Shown piece after piece: positions 25,391-33,417 of a DNA stretch of 64,000 bases. Made by a program: the position numbers and the translations under genes. The number at the start of each line of letters is the position of its first letter. Position 1 is the stretch's first letter. A model generated the notes under the pieces. The model saw only the letters and a list, made by a program, of their open reading frames with translations. It did not search any database and was not told the origin of the DNA. Source of the DNA: Sphingomonas sp. YR710 (lineage in GTDB: Bacteria > Pseudomonadota > Alphaproteobacteria > Sphingomonadales > Sphingomonadaceae); the NCBI RefSeq assembly GCF_900101455.1, contig NZ_FMZJ01000003.1, positions 186,001 through 250,000 of the forward strand, written 5' to 3'.

Positions 25391-25813
25391 CTAAAATGCG
25401 AGCATCCGCACCGGGATGATCGCGACTTCGATATCGCCGAGCGCCCCTTCGCTCGTCTCGATCGCGCCCTCGATCCGCGCATATTCGACGAGCCCGTTCA
25501 GGGTCTGCGGATGGCCCGCCGGATCAGGATCGAGGATCGACGTGATCGTGTCCAAGATCGGGTTGATCACGGTGCCCGGCGCCTGATCGATAGTGTGCAC
25601 GTATAGGTAGATCATCGCCTCGATCTGCCACTTGGTCGGCAGCCCGCGCGCGGCCGGCGCCTCGACGATCTGGCGGCCCTGCGCCAGGATCATCGCCGGC
25701 ATTTCGGACGATGGTATATCGGTCCAGTGCTTGAGGCGGCGCGATGTTGTCACCAGTGCCGGCATCGGCGCGATCATCGCGAACAGAGTGGAAAAGATCG
25801 CCTCGCGGTTCAT
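25391..25813 (-). CDS. Tail terminator-like protein
   Basis: A 140-residue protein located between the HK97 gp10-like gene and the tail tube gene, the usual position of the tail terminator. The sequence has an alpha/beta pattern (REAIFSTLFAMIAPMPALVT, then QIEAMIYLYVHTIDQAPGTV and a C-terminal strand DIEVAIIPVRMLAF) that fits the gpU-like fold. The start overlaps the upstream stop by four bases. The function rests mainly on synteny and size. Confidence 0.75.
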   Translation of the reverse strand: MNREAIFSTLFAMIAPMPALVTTSRRLKHWTDIPSSEMPAMILAQGRQIVEAPAARGLPTKWQIEAMIYLYVHTIDQAPGTVINPILDTITSILDPDPAGHPQTLNGLVEYARIEGAIETSEGALGDIEVAIIPVRMLAF

Positions 25814-26283
25814 GCCAGCGCCCTCCCCACCGCATCCTCGATAGCACCCCGGATCACGCCGCCGGCCTCAAGATCGGCGAGCGCCGATCGCATGAACGAC
25901 CGCGCGGGCAGATGCGCCGGGCGCGCAAACGATCGGACATTGACGGCCTTTTCGGCGATCGGCCGGCCGAACGCCTCGCGAATCCGCCGGACATGCGCAC
26001 GGACCGTCTCGACACCGTCGAAGCCATATTCCTGCGCGGCCGCATAAGGCAGGTCGCTCGTCACGCTGACCGACTGGTTTCCCGTCGCGACCATGATCGA
26101 TCCGCGCAAGCGGCCACTGTGAGCGTTCAGCACCTGGCCCGACAAACGATTGTCGACGATCTCGCGCCGCAACCGTTCGGCCGCCTCGGCCAGGCCGGCT
26201 TGCACCTCGGTCTGCAATCGCCCCGCGATCGCATCGAGCCGATCGGTCAGCGCATCGGCGCCGACCATCGAAAGTTCGATCAT
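25810..26283 (-). CDS. HK97 gp10-like neck/tail-completion protein
   Basis: A 157-residue protein with the HK97 gp10 pattern: N-terminal helix LTDRLDAIAGRLQTEVQAGL, then TGRLRGS-type motif (NAHSGRLRGSIMVATG), PYAAAQEYGFDGVETVRAHV and LPARSFMRSALADLE. It joins head connector and tail. Four-base overlaps with both neighbouring genes indicate tight translational coupling. Well supported. Confidence 0.85.
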   Translation of the reverse strand: MIELSMVGADALTDRLDAIAGRLQTEVQAGLAEAAERLRREIVDNRLSGQVLNAHSGRLRGSIMVATGNQSVSVTSDLPYAAAQEYGFDGVETVRAHVRRIREAFGRPIAEKAVNVRSFARPAHLPARSFMRSALADLEAGGVIRGAIEDAVGRALA

Positions 26284-26828
26284 AACGGCGCCACCTGCTG
26301 CCAGGGCGCGAGCATCGCCCGCGCGCTTTCAGGCAGAGCGGCGGTGACGAAGGTCACCGTCTCGCCCGCCAGTGATTTGGAGCGGTGGCCGATCCGGTCG
26401 CGCTCGCGGTAACGCAGCGCAACCAGTTCGTTCACCGCCTGCTCGATATCAGCCGGCACCGCATCATAGCCCGCAGTGTAGCGGATATGGATATTGCCCG
26501 CGCCGGCCGTGAAAATGTAGCCATCAAGGATGATCTGCGTGGTCGTGAAGCGAAAGCCGGCCTGCCCGATCAAAGGCTGCGGCGGAACCGCGCAGCCGTC
26601 GATTTCGAGCAGGTCGATCGCCCGCACCGGATATTCGGGCAAAGTGAGCGTCCGCCCGCCATGCCCGTCGCGCCATGTCTCGACCGGGCCGCTGACGACC
26701 TGCCGGTTGAGGAACGCGAGCACCGCCGCCGAATAAGCACCGATCAGCTGGCCGATCAGCGCATCGTCGACGGTACTCGCCCCGCCCATATAAGCGCGGA
26801 CGCTGTCGAGCGTCGTGAGGTCGGGCAT
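26280..26828 (-). CDS. Head-tail connector (gp6-like)
   Basis: A 182-residue adaptor of the gp6/phiE125 gp8 group. The N-terminal helical part (TTLDSVRAYMGGASTVDDAL, then IGQLIGAYSAAVLAFLNRQV) binds the portal ring. The middle is a beta region (WRDGHGGRTLTLPEYPVRAI), and the C-terminus has YTAGYDAVPADIEQAVNELV and LRYRERDRIG, the family signature. Its position after capsid and before gp10 agrees. Confidence 0.85.
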   Translation of the reverse strand: MPDLTTLDSVRAYMGGASTVDDALIGQLIGAYSAAVLAFLNRQVVSGPVETWRDGHGGRTLTLPEYPVRAIDLLEIDGCAVPPQPLIGQAGFRFTTTQIILDGYIFTAGAGNIHIRYTAGYDAVPADIEQAVNELVALRYRERDRIGHRSKSLAGETVTFVTAALPESARAMLAPWQQVAPL

Positions 26829-26831
26829 CGT

Positions 26832-27014
26832 TCAGGCTTTCTTCTTGAGATCGGGCTCGGGGCTGGCGACCGCCACGAAGCCGCTTGCGGAAAGGCCGGC
26901 GCGGTCGCTCTCGTTCAGAGTTTCGGGGAGTTCGACCATTCCATTGCGCACGGCGTGGTGGCCGGAGGACAAGGCGATCGAATGCACATGCGCAGGCGCG
27001 CGATACTGGGCCAT
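26832..27014 (-). CDS. Small phage head-region protein
   Basis: A 60-residue protein (MAQYRAPAHVHSIALSSGHH, LPETLNESDRAGLSASGFV) with a strong ribosome site (AAGGAGG, 8 bases before ATG 27014). It lies between the capsid gene and the connector, only 3 bp from the latter. No family is recognised; it could be a head decoration or fibre protein. It ends in a lysine run. Confidence 0.65.
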   Translation of the reverse strand: MAQYRAPAHVHSIALSSGHHAVRNGMVELPETLNESDRAGLSASGFVAVASPEPDLKKKA

Positions 27015-27061
27015 ATCGGGCCTCCTTGGGTGAAGAGATTTCGCTGGAAGGCGGGGCCGGC

Positions 27062-27215
27062 TTGCCCCCTCTCCCCAGCGGGGAGAGGGTTGGGGTGAGG
27101 GGGAGCGAGGCCGAAGGCAGAGCGTGGTCGGCCAGTTGTGGCCACTTCAGACCGCGAAAACCCTCACCCGCAAAAGCATGCTTTTGCGCCTCTCCCGAAG
27201 GGAGAGGGCTTTTGC
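27062..27215. repeat. Intergenic palindromic repeat, family D
   Basis: About 150 bp with several palindromes: CCCTCTCCCCAGCGGGGAGA at the left, a central CAAAAGCATGCTTTTG, and CTCTCCCGAAGGGAGAG at the right. The GGGTTGGGGTGAGGG and CCCTCACCC parts also pair. It fills the gap between the capsid stop and the small head-region gene and may act as a terminator or stabiliser of the capsid mRNA. Confidence 0.8.
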
Positions 27216-27218
27216 CCC

Positions 27219-28733
27219 TCAGGCGTTCGCGATCCCGCTGATCACGCCCATGCTGAACGGCGCATAATGCTGCAGCACGCCGTCGGCATAGACACCATAT
27301 TCGTAGCGCCGGGTCTTCAACGGCCATTCGAGCTGATAATAATCCTGCCGCATCAGCATCCGCGCGACCTGGCCGACACCCGAGGCATCATAAGGCAGCA
27401 TATCGGTCCAGAAGAAGATCGTACCCGCGGGCATATTGGGATGGACGACCACCGCGACCTCATCGCCGGTCACCTTGTTGAGATAGCTGCCCAGCTTCAC
27501 GCTTGCCTGGATCACGCCGGGATTTGCCGCATCGGTATTGAGCCGCAGCAAGGGTGCCCCGCTATTCGCCACGATCTTCTTCGTGATATTGGTCAGCTCC
27601 TGCGCCGACACGAACATCACCGTCGGCGACAAGCGGTATTTGTTGTAGAAACTCGCGAATGCCACCTCGAATTCGGCGATCCCGCCCGCGCCGTCGGCGG
27701 TAAGGCCGGTACCAACCCCCGCCGTCCCCGCCGGCATCTGATAATAATAAGCGTTGAGCGCTGGGTTGAACGCCATCGTCAGCAGGCCGTCGAAGTCAAG
27801 CGACGACGTGCTGTTGTCCGACACCGCGAGCGACGCCGCGCTCTGCGCGCCACCGGCCGGCGCCGTGGTGATCAGCACGCTCGAAATCGATGTCACGGCT
27901 GCCAGCTTCTCCGAACCCGCCGTGCCGACATACCAGGCGTACCCAACCGCGCCGCGCACCGGTGTCACGCTCGCGGTCAGCGAGCCGCTGCTGCCGGTGG
28001 TAGCGCCGGTGGCGTTTGCCGATTTCTGCGCGGAACCGCCGCCGAACGTCTCGGTCGTGCCGTCGGCATTGGCGCGGGTGACGACGCCTGGCACGATCGC
28101 GGTGGTCGGATCGAGCCCCTGCCCGATCCCGCCATTGTTGATGCCGACGACATCGGCATAGGCCTGCAAGCCCAGCGCCACGCAAATCACCGACCAGGTC
28201 GCCGCACTCAGCGATCCGCCGCTGTTCGACGGCGTCACCGTCGGCGTCGGCGTGGTGCCGAGCGGGAAGGAGGTATTGCCGCCCAGGATCAGTTTTTCTT
28301 CCTGGATCATCGTTGCCTGCAGGGTCGCCTGCACCGCCAGCGCCTTCACATCCTCATAGCCCTTTGCGGCGTAACCGGCCTCGAACGTGACATTATTCTC
28401 GAGCCCGAACGCCCGGAAGGCCGCGAAATATTCGGACTGGCTGTGCGCGATCACGCCGCCGCGCCGTCCTTCGGAGACGCCGGCGCGGACATTGCCGACG
28501 TTGATATTGGTGATCGCCTTCCAGTTCGCCTGGATCGCAAAACCGCCGCTCACCCGCGCAATGCGGTTGCGTAACGGCGTCAGCACCGGGAACAATTTCT
28601 TCGACGGCCCTTCGAGATTATAGGCCTGCAACCCCGTGGTCGCGGTCGACGGCTGGACGAAGGATTTGATCAGATCGTCGGGGCTCGTCTGCGCGCCCTT
28701 GATCAGCGCGATGGTGTCGTCGGTGGTGGACAT
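27219..28733 (-). CDS. Major capsid protein, HK97 fold with FN3/Ig-like insertion
   Basis: A 504-residue major capsid protein. The N-arm (TIALIKGAQTSPDDLIKSFV) precedes the HK97 core: TPLRNRIARVSGG, an E-loop-like region (KAITNINVGNVRAGVSEGRR), the spine helix (AKGYEDVKALAVQATLQATM) and the C-terminal P-domain (PAGTIFFWTDMLPYDASGVG, YYQLEWPLKTRRYEYGVYAD). Residues about 158-300 (TPTPTVTPSNSGGSLSAATW to ASVTPVRGAVGYAWYVGT) read as a fibronectin/Ig-like domain inserted in the core, likely displayed on the capsid surface. ATG 28733 with AGGAGA is chosen; the longer frame would run into a repeat. The protease gene is upstream. Confidence 0.85.
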   Translation of the reverse strand: MSTTDDTIALIKGAQTSPDDLIKSFVQPSTATTGLQAYNLEGPSKKLFPVLTPLRNRIARVSGGFAIQANWKAITNINVGNVRAGVSEGRRGGVIAHSQSEYFAAFRAFGLENNVTFEAGYAAKGYEDVKALAVQATLQATMIQEEKLILGGNTSFPLGTTPTPTVTPSNSGGSLSAATWSVICVALGLQAYADVVGINNGGIGQGLDPTTAIVPGVVTRANADGTTETFGGGSAQKSANATGATTGSSGSLTASVTPVRGAVGYAWYVGTAGSEKLAAVTSISSVLITTAPAGGAQSAASLAVSDNSTSSLDFDGLLTMAFNPALNAYYYQMPAGTAGVGTGLTADGAGGIAEFEVAFASFYNKYRLSPTVMFVSAQELTNITKKIVANSGAPLLRLNTDAANPGVIQASVKLGSYLNKVTGDEVAVVVHPNMPAGTIFFWTDMLPYDASGVGQVARMLMRQDYYQLEWPLKTRRYEYGVYADGVLQHYAPFSMGVISGIANA

Positions 28734-28754
28734 AATGCAGTCTCCTGTGGCCAT

Positions 28755-28785
28755 GAAAAAAGCCGCCGGTGGAGACCGCGCGGCT
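28755..28785 (-). terminator. Terminator-like hairpin in capsid gene leader
   Basis: On the minus strand, a 10-bp stem with one bulge (AGCCGCGCGGT / ACCGGCGGCT around a 4-base loop) is followed by six U just before CATGGCCACAGGAGA and the capsid ATG at 28733. It has the form of an intrinsic terminator placed about 25 bases before a highly expressed gene, like the one before the small terminase gene. Confidence 0.55.
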
Positions 28786-28799
28786 TGGGGGAACTCTCT

Positions 28800-28956
28800 A
28801 AATTCCTCACCGAGCTTGCTCGGGAGGGGGACCATGCGCAGCATGGTGGAGGGGTCAGCGCGACGATTGAACAGGCGAAGACGATGGGGATGCGAGTTCG
28901 GAATTGCCCCACCACCGCCTGCGGCGGTCCCCCTCCCCGAGCGAGCTCGGGGAGGA
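28800..28956. repeat. Intergenic palindromic repeat, family B copy 2
   Basis: A 157-bp element with imperfect inverted ends (AATTCCTCACCGAGCTTGCT on the left; complement of CGAGCTCGGGGAGGAATT on the right). It shares the core pattern GGGAGGGGGACC-hairpin-GGTGGAGGGG with copy 1 at 10081-10269. It occupies the gap between protease stop and capsid leader. Confidence 0.85.
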
Positions 28957-28970
28957 ATTAAGTACTGCGC

Positions 28971-29942
28971 TCAGCCGCGCCTTACCGGCCCGGCAGCATG
29001 CACCTTTTTCATCTCGGTCGCGGGCTCGTTGATCGATCCGTCGGCGTTGCGTACGGGTTCGAACCCGTCGTCCACTACACCGCCATCGCCCGTCTTACCG
29101 ACAACCCGCAGTACCGCCTTCGCCGGCAGCGGTTCGGCCCTGAGCGCGGCGATCTCGGCCTTGAGCAATTCATTCTGCCCCGCCAGCGGTGCCAGCGCGC
29201 GGGCGATCATCGTCTCCACCTTCGCCAGATCGACGCCGGCTCTCGCCGCAATCGTCTCGCCTTCGGACGGCACGGGCGCTTCGGGCGCGGACACCAGCAT
29301 CGCACTCAACAACGTCGCCAGACCGCCGACAGCCGTCTTCAATTCTACGGGAACCGCCGCCGCCTCGCCTTCGCGCGCCTCCCAGGCGGCATCCTGCTGC
29401 AAGCAACTCAGCTCGGCCAGTATCCGCGCCAGCCGCTCGACCTGCCACATCGGCGCGGCCGGCAGCTCGGGCGACGCATTCATGGGCACCATCGCCGGAT
29501 CCTCGCCGTCGACCTTCCAGAAGGTCAGCACCGCGTCGGGATTGTTCGGCCGGTCGACCAAGCTGATCTCGACCAGTTTCACGCCGGTGATCATCTTCTG
29601 CATCTCGGTATCGCGGGCGGTCACCTTCCCGCCGACCGAAAACCCCTTGTAGACCCCGGCCTGTACCTTCTTCACGGCTACGGGATCGACGACATGCGCC
29701 TCAATCAGCGTCTCGCTCCCTTGTACATCAAGGCTCGTCACTGTGCCGGCTGCGCTCAACTGGTGCATCTCGCGCAGCGCCCCCGTTCCGTGGCGCATGA
29801 AATCGGGCAAGGCGGCCGCGATCGCCGACGCCTTGATGATCTCGCCATCGGCGTCGACGGCCTCGGTCGAGGCAATGCCGGCGACGACGATCGTCCCGTC
29901 ATCCTGTGCCACAACCTTGCGGAAAGGGGCAAAGATCTTCAT
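28971..29942 (-). CDS. Prohead protease fused to scaffold-like domain
   Basis: A 323-residue HK97-type (XkdF-like) prohead protease. The N-terminal half carries VVAGIASTEAVDADGEIIKA, the catalytic His region ALREMHQLSAAG, the Ser in VYKGFSVGGKVTAR, and VKLVEISLVDRPNNPDAV. The C-terminal 170 residues are helical (LARILAELSCLQQDAAWEAR; LAGQNELLKAEIAALRA) and probably serve as the delta-domain or scaffold. The protein ends in a basic tail. It matures the capsid encoded directly downstream. Ribosome site AAGGAGAA; a weak GC hairpin followed by T5 precedes it. Confidence 0.83.
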   Translation of the reverse strand: MKIFAPFRKVVAQDDGTIVVAGIASTEAVDADGEIIKASAIAAALPDFMRHGTGALREMHQLSAAGTVTSLDVQGSETLIEAHVVDPVAVKKVQAGVYKGFSVGGKVTARDTEMQKMITGVKLVEISLVDRPNNPDAVLTFWKVDGEDPAMVPMNASPELPAAPMWQVERLARILAELSCLQQDAAWEAREGEAAAVPVELKTAVGGLATLLSAMLVSAPEAPVPSEGETIAARAGVDLAKVETMIARALAPLAGQNELLKAEIAALRAEPLPAKAVLRVVGKTGDGGVVDDGFEPVRNADGSINEPATEMKKVHAAGPVRRG

Positions 29943-30004
29943 GGAATTCTCCTTGAAACATTAAAAAGGGGCCGCGCGGCCTTCGCTGTTCCGAAAGGCG
30001 ACGC

Positions 30005-30202
30005 ATGACCGAGAAAGCCCAAGGCCGTGCGCTACCGCTGATGATGGCGGGGCTGGCGGCGGTTCTGGTATTCGTCGGACTATTCTGGCTGGCAGACGGC
30101 TATGGCTATGGGTCCGGCATCGTGATCGGCATCATCGCCTTCCTGAGCTCGATGACCGCGCGCAACGTCTATGGCTGGATGAGGGACGACGAGCCGGAGT
30201 GA
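30005..30202 (+). CDS. Small two-helix membrane protein
   Basis: A 65-residue protein with two hydrophobic helices (LPLMMAGLAAVLVFVGLFWL; GSGIVIGIIAFLSSMTA) and a charged tail (WMRDDEPE). It lies on the plus strand between protease and carboxypeptidase genes, opposite to the phage operon. GAAAGG precedes the ATG. Possibly a host-derived or moron gene; no family recognised. Confidence 0.55.
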   Translation: MTEKAQGRALPLMMAGLAAVLVFVGLFWLADGYGYGSGIVIGIIAFLSSMTARNVYGWMRDDEPE

Positions 30203-30230
30203 TCCGACTTTCCGGGCGCGAACACCTCAA

Positions 30231-30325
30231 TCGTCATGCCCGCGAAAGCGGGAACTCACGGTCACGGGATGCTTGAACCAATAGCCACCGCCGTCCATGG
30301 GTCCCCGCTTTCGCGAGGAAGGCGG
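30231..30325. repeat. Intergenic palindromic repeat, family A copy 3
   Basis: A 95-bp imperfect palindrome starting TCGTCATGCCCGCGAAAGCG, with right arm GTCCCCGCTTTCGCGAGGAA that has diverged by several bases. The inner sequence (CTCACGGTCACGGGA, CCGTCCATGG) matches copy 1. It lies between the small plus-strand gene and the carboxypeptidase stop. Confidence 0.8.
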
Positions 30326-30354
30326 TTGGAGAGGGGTGCAAATTGCAGCTCGGA

Positions 30355-31860
30355 CTACCCCGCCACCCCATACATCCCCATCACATCCCGTTTCAGCGCA
30401 GCCGAACTGTCCGGCCGTGCATAGAACATATGCCCGCCCGGATAGACGCGCAGTTTGATCCGCTCGTCCGCACCGAACTTCGGCATCTGATCGACGATCA
30501 GCCGCGATCCGAAATAGGGGCAGGACAGATCATCCCAGCCATGGACGATGATCGCCCCCATCTTCGGATCGACCGCGATCGCCTTGCGCAGATCGGTGAC
30601 CGGGCTGTCGCTATTGTCGCGGTCCCAGACCCGGTTCACGTCATAGGACAAGGTGTTGTACCGCGCCTCGCTCTTCCAACCGACCTGGTTGGTCACAAAA
30701 TCGACCATCGCACTCGTCGTCGGCGCGATCAGCCCGTCGAGCAGGGGGTCGTTATACCGCGCCTCGGCCGATGACGGAAACGGATCATAAGCCGTGACAT
30801 TGCTGTCATAGACGCTCCCCACCTGCCCGGTCGCGCGGCGGATCTCGCGCAGATAGGTCCCGATATCGAGCCGCCCGTCGAGCCTGCGCACCAGCGCCGG
30901 ATCGATGCCGCTATAGGTCGCCACCTTCGCCGACAGCCGATCGGTCGCGGCCTTGTCGGCCGGCCCTTTCAGATAATCGGTGACGAAATCGGTGCGCACA
31001 TATTGCTCAACCTCGGCCATATTCGCCGCGTTCAGCTTGCCCTGCCGCTCGAAATTGCCGGCCGCCATCGCCGGCAGGTTGATCATCCACGGCAGCGGCG
31101 ACAGGCTCGTTTCATTGCCGATCGCCGCGGGATCGAGATAGGGCGACACCATCACCAGCCCGCTCATCCCGACGCCGAGCTGGCTCTGCAGATAATAGGC
31201 CATGCGCGGCACGCGAAAGCCGCCATAGCTTTCGCCCATCAGATATTTGCGGCTCGTCAGCCGGCCATATTTGACCAGCCAGTCATAGACGACCCGGCTC
31301 AGATATTCGATATCGGGCTTGGCGCCATAGAACGCCTTCTTGGTCTCTGCCTCGTCGACCAGGCTGCGCGAGAAGCCGGTGCCGATCGGATCGATAAACA
31401 CCAGGTCGGTGAAATCGAGCCAGCTCTGCGGATTGTCGCGCACCACCGCGCTGTCCGACGGGCTATCGCCCTGCTGCCCGAACCCGACCCTCTTCGGCCC
31501 GACCGCGCCCATGTTGAGGAATACCGACGACGCACCCGGTCCGCCATTGAACGCGAACGTCACCGGCCGCGCGGCCCCCGTGCCGACGACATAAGCGGTA
31601 TAGACGACCTGCCCGATCTCCTTGCCCTTGGCATCGCGCACGCTGATATGGCCGACCGTCGCCTTATATTTGACCGGCCGCCCACCGATCATCGCGATCT
31701 GGTCGATCGACTTGTCGGCCGACATCGGCGGTAGTTCGATGGCGGATTTCTTCGCGTCGGCGCCGTCTTTGGCAGCGGGCGCGGGATCGTCGGCGTAGCT
31801 GGGGGCGGTGGAGAACAGGAGCGAACAGGCGAGCGTGATCGATGCGAGAGCGTGGCGCAT
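30355..31860 (-). CDS. Serine carboxypeptidase, peptidase family S10
   Basis: A 501-residue exported enzyme with signal peptide (MRHALASITLACSLLFSTAP, cleavage near SYA/DD). The S10 signature is complete: oxyanion region VTFAFNGGPGASSVFLNMGA, LVFIDPIGTGFS, nucleophile Ser in MGESYGGFR near residue 211, catalytic Asp region VHGWDDLSCPYFGS and His in VYPGGHMFY. It removes C-terminal amino acids from peptides in the periplasm. It is a typical sphingomonad chromosomal gene, yet it lies between portal and protease genes of the phage cassette, 34 bp from the portal stop, on the same strand. It is full length and looks functional, so probably a captured host gene. Confidence 0.9.
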   Translation of the reverse strand: MRHALASITLACSLLFSTAPSYADDPAPAAKDGADAKKSAIELPPMSADKSIDQIAMIGGRPVKYKATVGHISVRDAKGKEIGQVVYTAYVVGTGAARPVTFAFNGGPGASSVFLNMGAVGPKRVGFGQQGDSPSDSAVVRDNPQSWLDFTDLVFIDPIGTGFSRSLVDEAETKKAFYGAKPDIEYLSRVVYDWLVKYGRLTSRKYLMGESYGGFRVPRMAYYLQSQLGVGMSGLVMVSPYLDPAAIGNETSLSPLPWMINLPAMAAGNFERQGKLNAANMAEVEQYVRTDFVTDYLKGPADKAATDRLSAKVATYSGIDPALVRRLDGRLDIGTYLREIRRATGQVGSVYDSNVTAYDPFPSSAEARYNDPLLDGLIAPTTSAMVDFVTNQVGWKSEARYNTLSYDVNRVWDRDNSDSPVTDLRKAIAVDPKMGAIIVHGWDDLSCPYFGSRLIVDQMPKFGADERIKLRVYPGGHMFYARPDSSAALKRDVMGMYGVAG

Positions 31861-31893
31861 GGGGTGTCCCTGACGATATGGTCCTGGGGCAGG

Positions 31894-33204
31894 CTAGGAT
31901 TGCGGCTGCGCAGTGTCGAGGGTGGATTTTGGCGCGCCATCTGCTGCCCCCACCGCATCCCGCCCCATCGCCACCCGTGCCTCATCGACACTCAATATCC
32001 CCACCCGCACATAGATCTCCGCAATCTGCGCCCGCACCAGCGGATCGATCGAACGCTCGTCGTCCCACGTGAAATGATGATCGCCGAGCCCCATCGCCCG
32101 AAGGCACTGGTCGACCACCGATTTGATCCACAACTGGATCGGCGCCACGCCCTCCTCTAGCGATTGCTGGCGCGCGGTTTCGGCGGTGGCGCGATTGGCC
32201 TGCTTAACGAACGGGGTCGGCTCGATCGAGAAAGCGAAGCAGACGATCCGCGCCAGCCATTCGTCGAAGTCGTCCTTCAGCAACTGCTCGCGCGTATCGT
32301 ACGGCTTCACCCCGCCGGGAATGAAGCGCGCGCTATAGTCACGGCCCTTGAGGGTCAGTTCGTCCCACCAGCTCTGCATCTGACGGATCTGGTCCGGCCC
32401 CCACGCCTCGGGCACGTTGAAGATCAAGGACGGGACATTGCCGTTGGTGAAGAACGACAACTGGTTCACCTGCCGCCGCAGCGCGATGTTCACCGTCGTG
32501 ATGATCTGCTCGACGGCGCTATAGCCATAGGCCTTCCACACCCGCCCGTTGCGCGGGCGGTAGATCAGTTCGGCGGCCGCATAGTTGATCGCCGGTAGCC
32601 CGTGCAAAATCTGCTGATAGGCCGGATCGGGCGCGGTCGGCGTGCGGCCGGTGCCGTCGAGCAGCCGGTTGATCGTCGTCCCGTCGATCAGGTCGAGCGA
32701 CCAGACATTCCCGCCGCGCGTCCGCCGCGGATAGATGCAGGCGGCGTCGGTGACGTACATTTCCTCGACCAGCATCCGCACCCAGGTCGCGAAATCATGC
32801 TCGCGATCCGGGCAGGCTAAGAAATCGGTTGCTGCCTTCGCGGCATCGCCGGGCTTCACCGCCGGATCGATCGGCACGATCCGCCATTTGAGCTTCGCGA
32901 TCTGATCCTTGCGGGTCTCCAGCACGATCCGCAGCAGATCATAGCCATCGGCGAGCGCCCGCATCTGATCGAAGGTGACCGGCGCCCCACCGCGCTTGGC
33001 CGTCTGCTGGTTCCATCCGAACGGATAGTCGAAGCGGCGCCCCTGGGTTGCGTCGGCGGGCGCGTCGGCGACCGGCGCTATCGGTTGCGACGGGCCGAAC
33101 CACGCCGCATCACCGCCGCGCACAACCTCGATTGCGCGCGAGATGCGGGCGATGAGGCCGGGGGCGATTACGGTACGCGTCGCGGTGGACTGGTGATCGG
33201 GCAT
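31894..33204 (-). CDS. Phage portal protein
   Basis: A 436-residue portal protein, the dodecameric ring through which DNA enters the head. Recognisable stretches: ADGYDLLRIVLETRKDQIAK near residue 85, the MLVEEMYVTDAACIYPRR segment, FFTNGNVPSLIFNVPEAWGP, and the C-terminal IKSVVDQCLRAMGLGDHHFT with LVRAQIAEIYVRVGILSVDE. The position after terminase agrees. The downstream gap contains the inserted carboxypeptidase gene instead of the usual direct junction with the protease gene. Confidence 0.87.
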   Translation of the reverse strand: MPDHQSTATRTVIAPGLIARISRAIEVVRGGDAAWFGPSQPIAPVADAPADATQGRRFDYPFGWNQQTAKRGGAPVTFDQMRALADGYDLLRIVLETRKDQIAKLKWRIVPIDPAVKPGDAAKAATDFLACPDREHDFATWVRMLVEEMYVTDAACIYPRRTRGGNVWSLDLIDGTTINRLLDGTGRTPTAPDPAYQQILHGLPAINYAAAELIYRPRNGRVWKAYGYSAVEQIITTVNIALRRQVNQLSFFTNGNVPSLIFNVPEAWGPDQIRQMQSWWDELTLKGRDYSARFIPGGVKPYDTREQLLKDDFDEWLARIVCFAFSIEPTPFVKQANRATAETARQQSLEEGVAPIQLWIKSVVDQCLRAMGLGDHHFTWDDERSIDPLVRAQIAEIYVRVGILSVDEARVAMGRDAVGAADGAPKSTLDTAQPQS

Positions 33205-33226
33205 TCAAAAACTCCCCGTCTGCCAA

Positions 33227-33321
33227 TCGTCATTCCCGCGAAGGCGGGAACCCATATGCTCTGGAGTTCGAACCTCTTGCGGTTCGGAGATTATAGGTTC
33301 CCGCCTTCGGGGGAATGACGA
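33227..33321. repeat. Intergenic palindromic repeat, family A copy 4
   Basis: A 95-bp imperfect palindrome from TCGTCATTCCCGCGAAGGCG to GGGGGAATGACGA. It is almost identical in its centre to copy 2 (CCCATATGCTCTGGAG, GGTTCGGAGATTATAGGTTC). It lies in the terminase-portal gap, just upstream of the portal start. Confidence 0.85.
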
Positions 33322-33417
33322 TTAGGATGTGAGATCGCATCACACTGAAACAACGCCGTAATCGCTAATGTTACGGCCTATGGGATTTCGCTTTCATGAC
33401 GATGGCAGCACGCAGGC

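Noticed and set aside
10081-33321. Could the repeats be a CRISPR array?
   Set aside because: They are long palindromes scattered at gene junctions kilobases apart, with no regular spacers and no cas genes.
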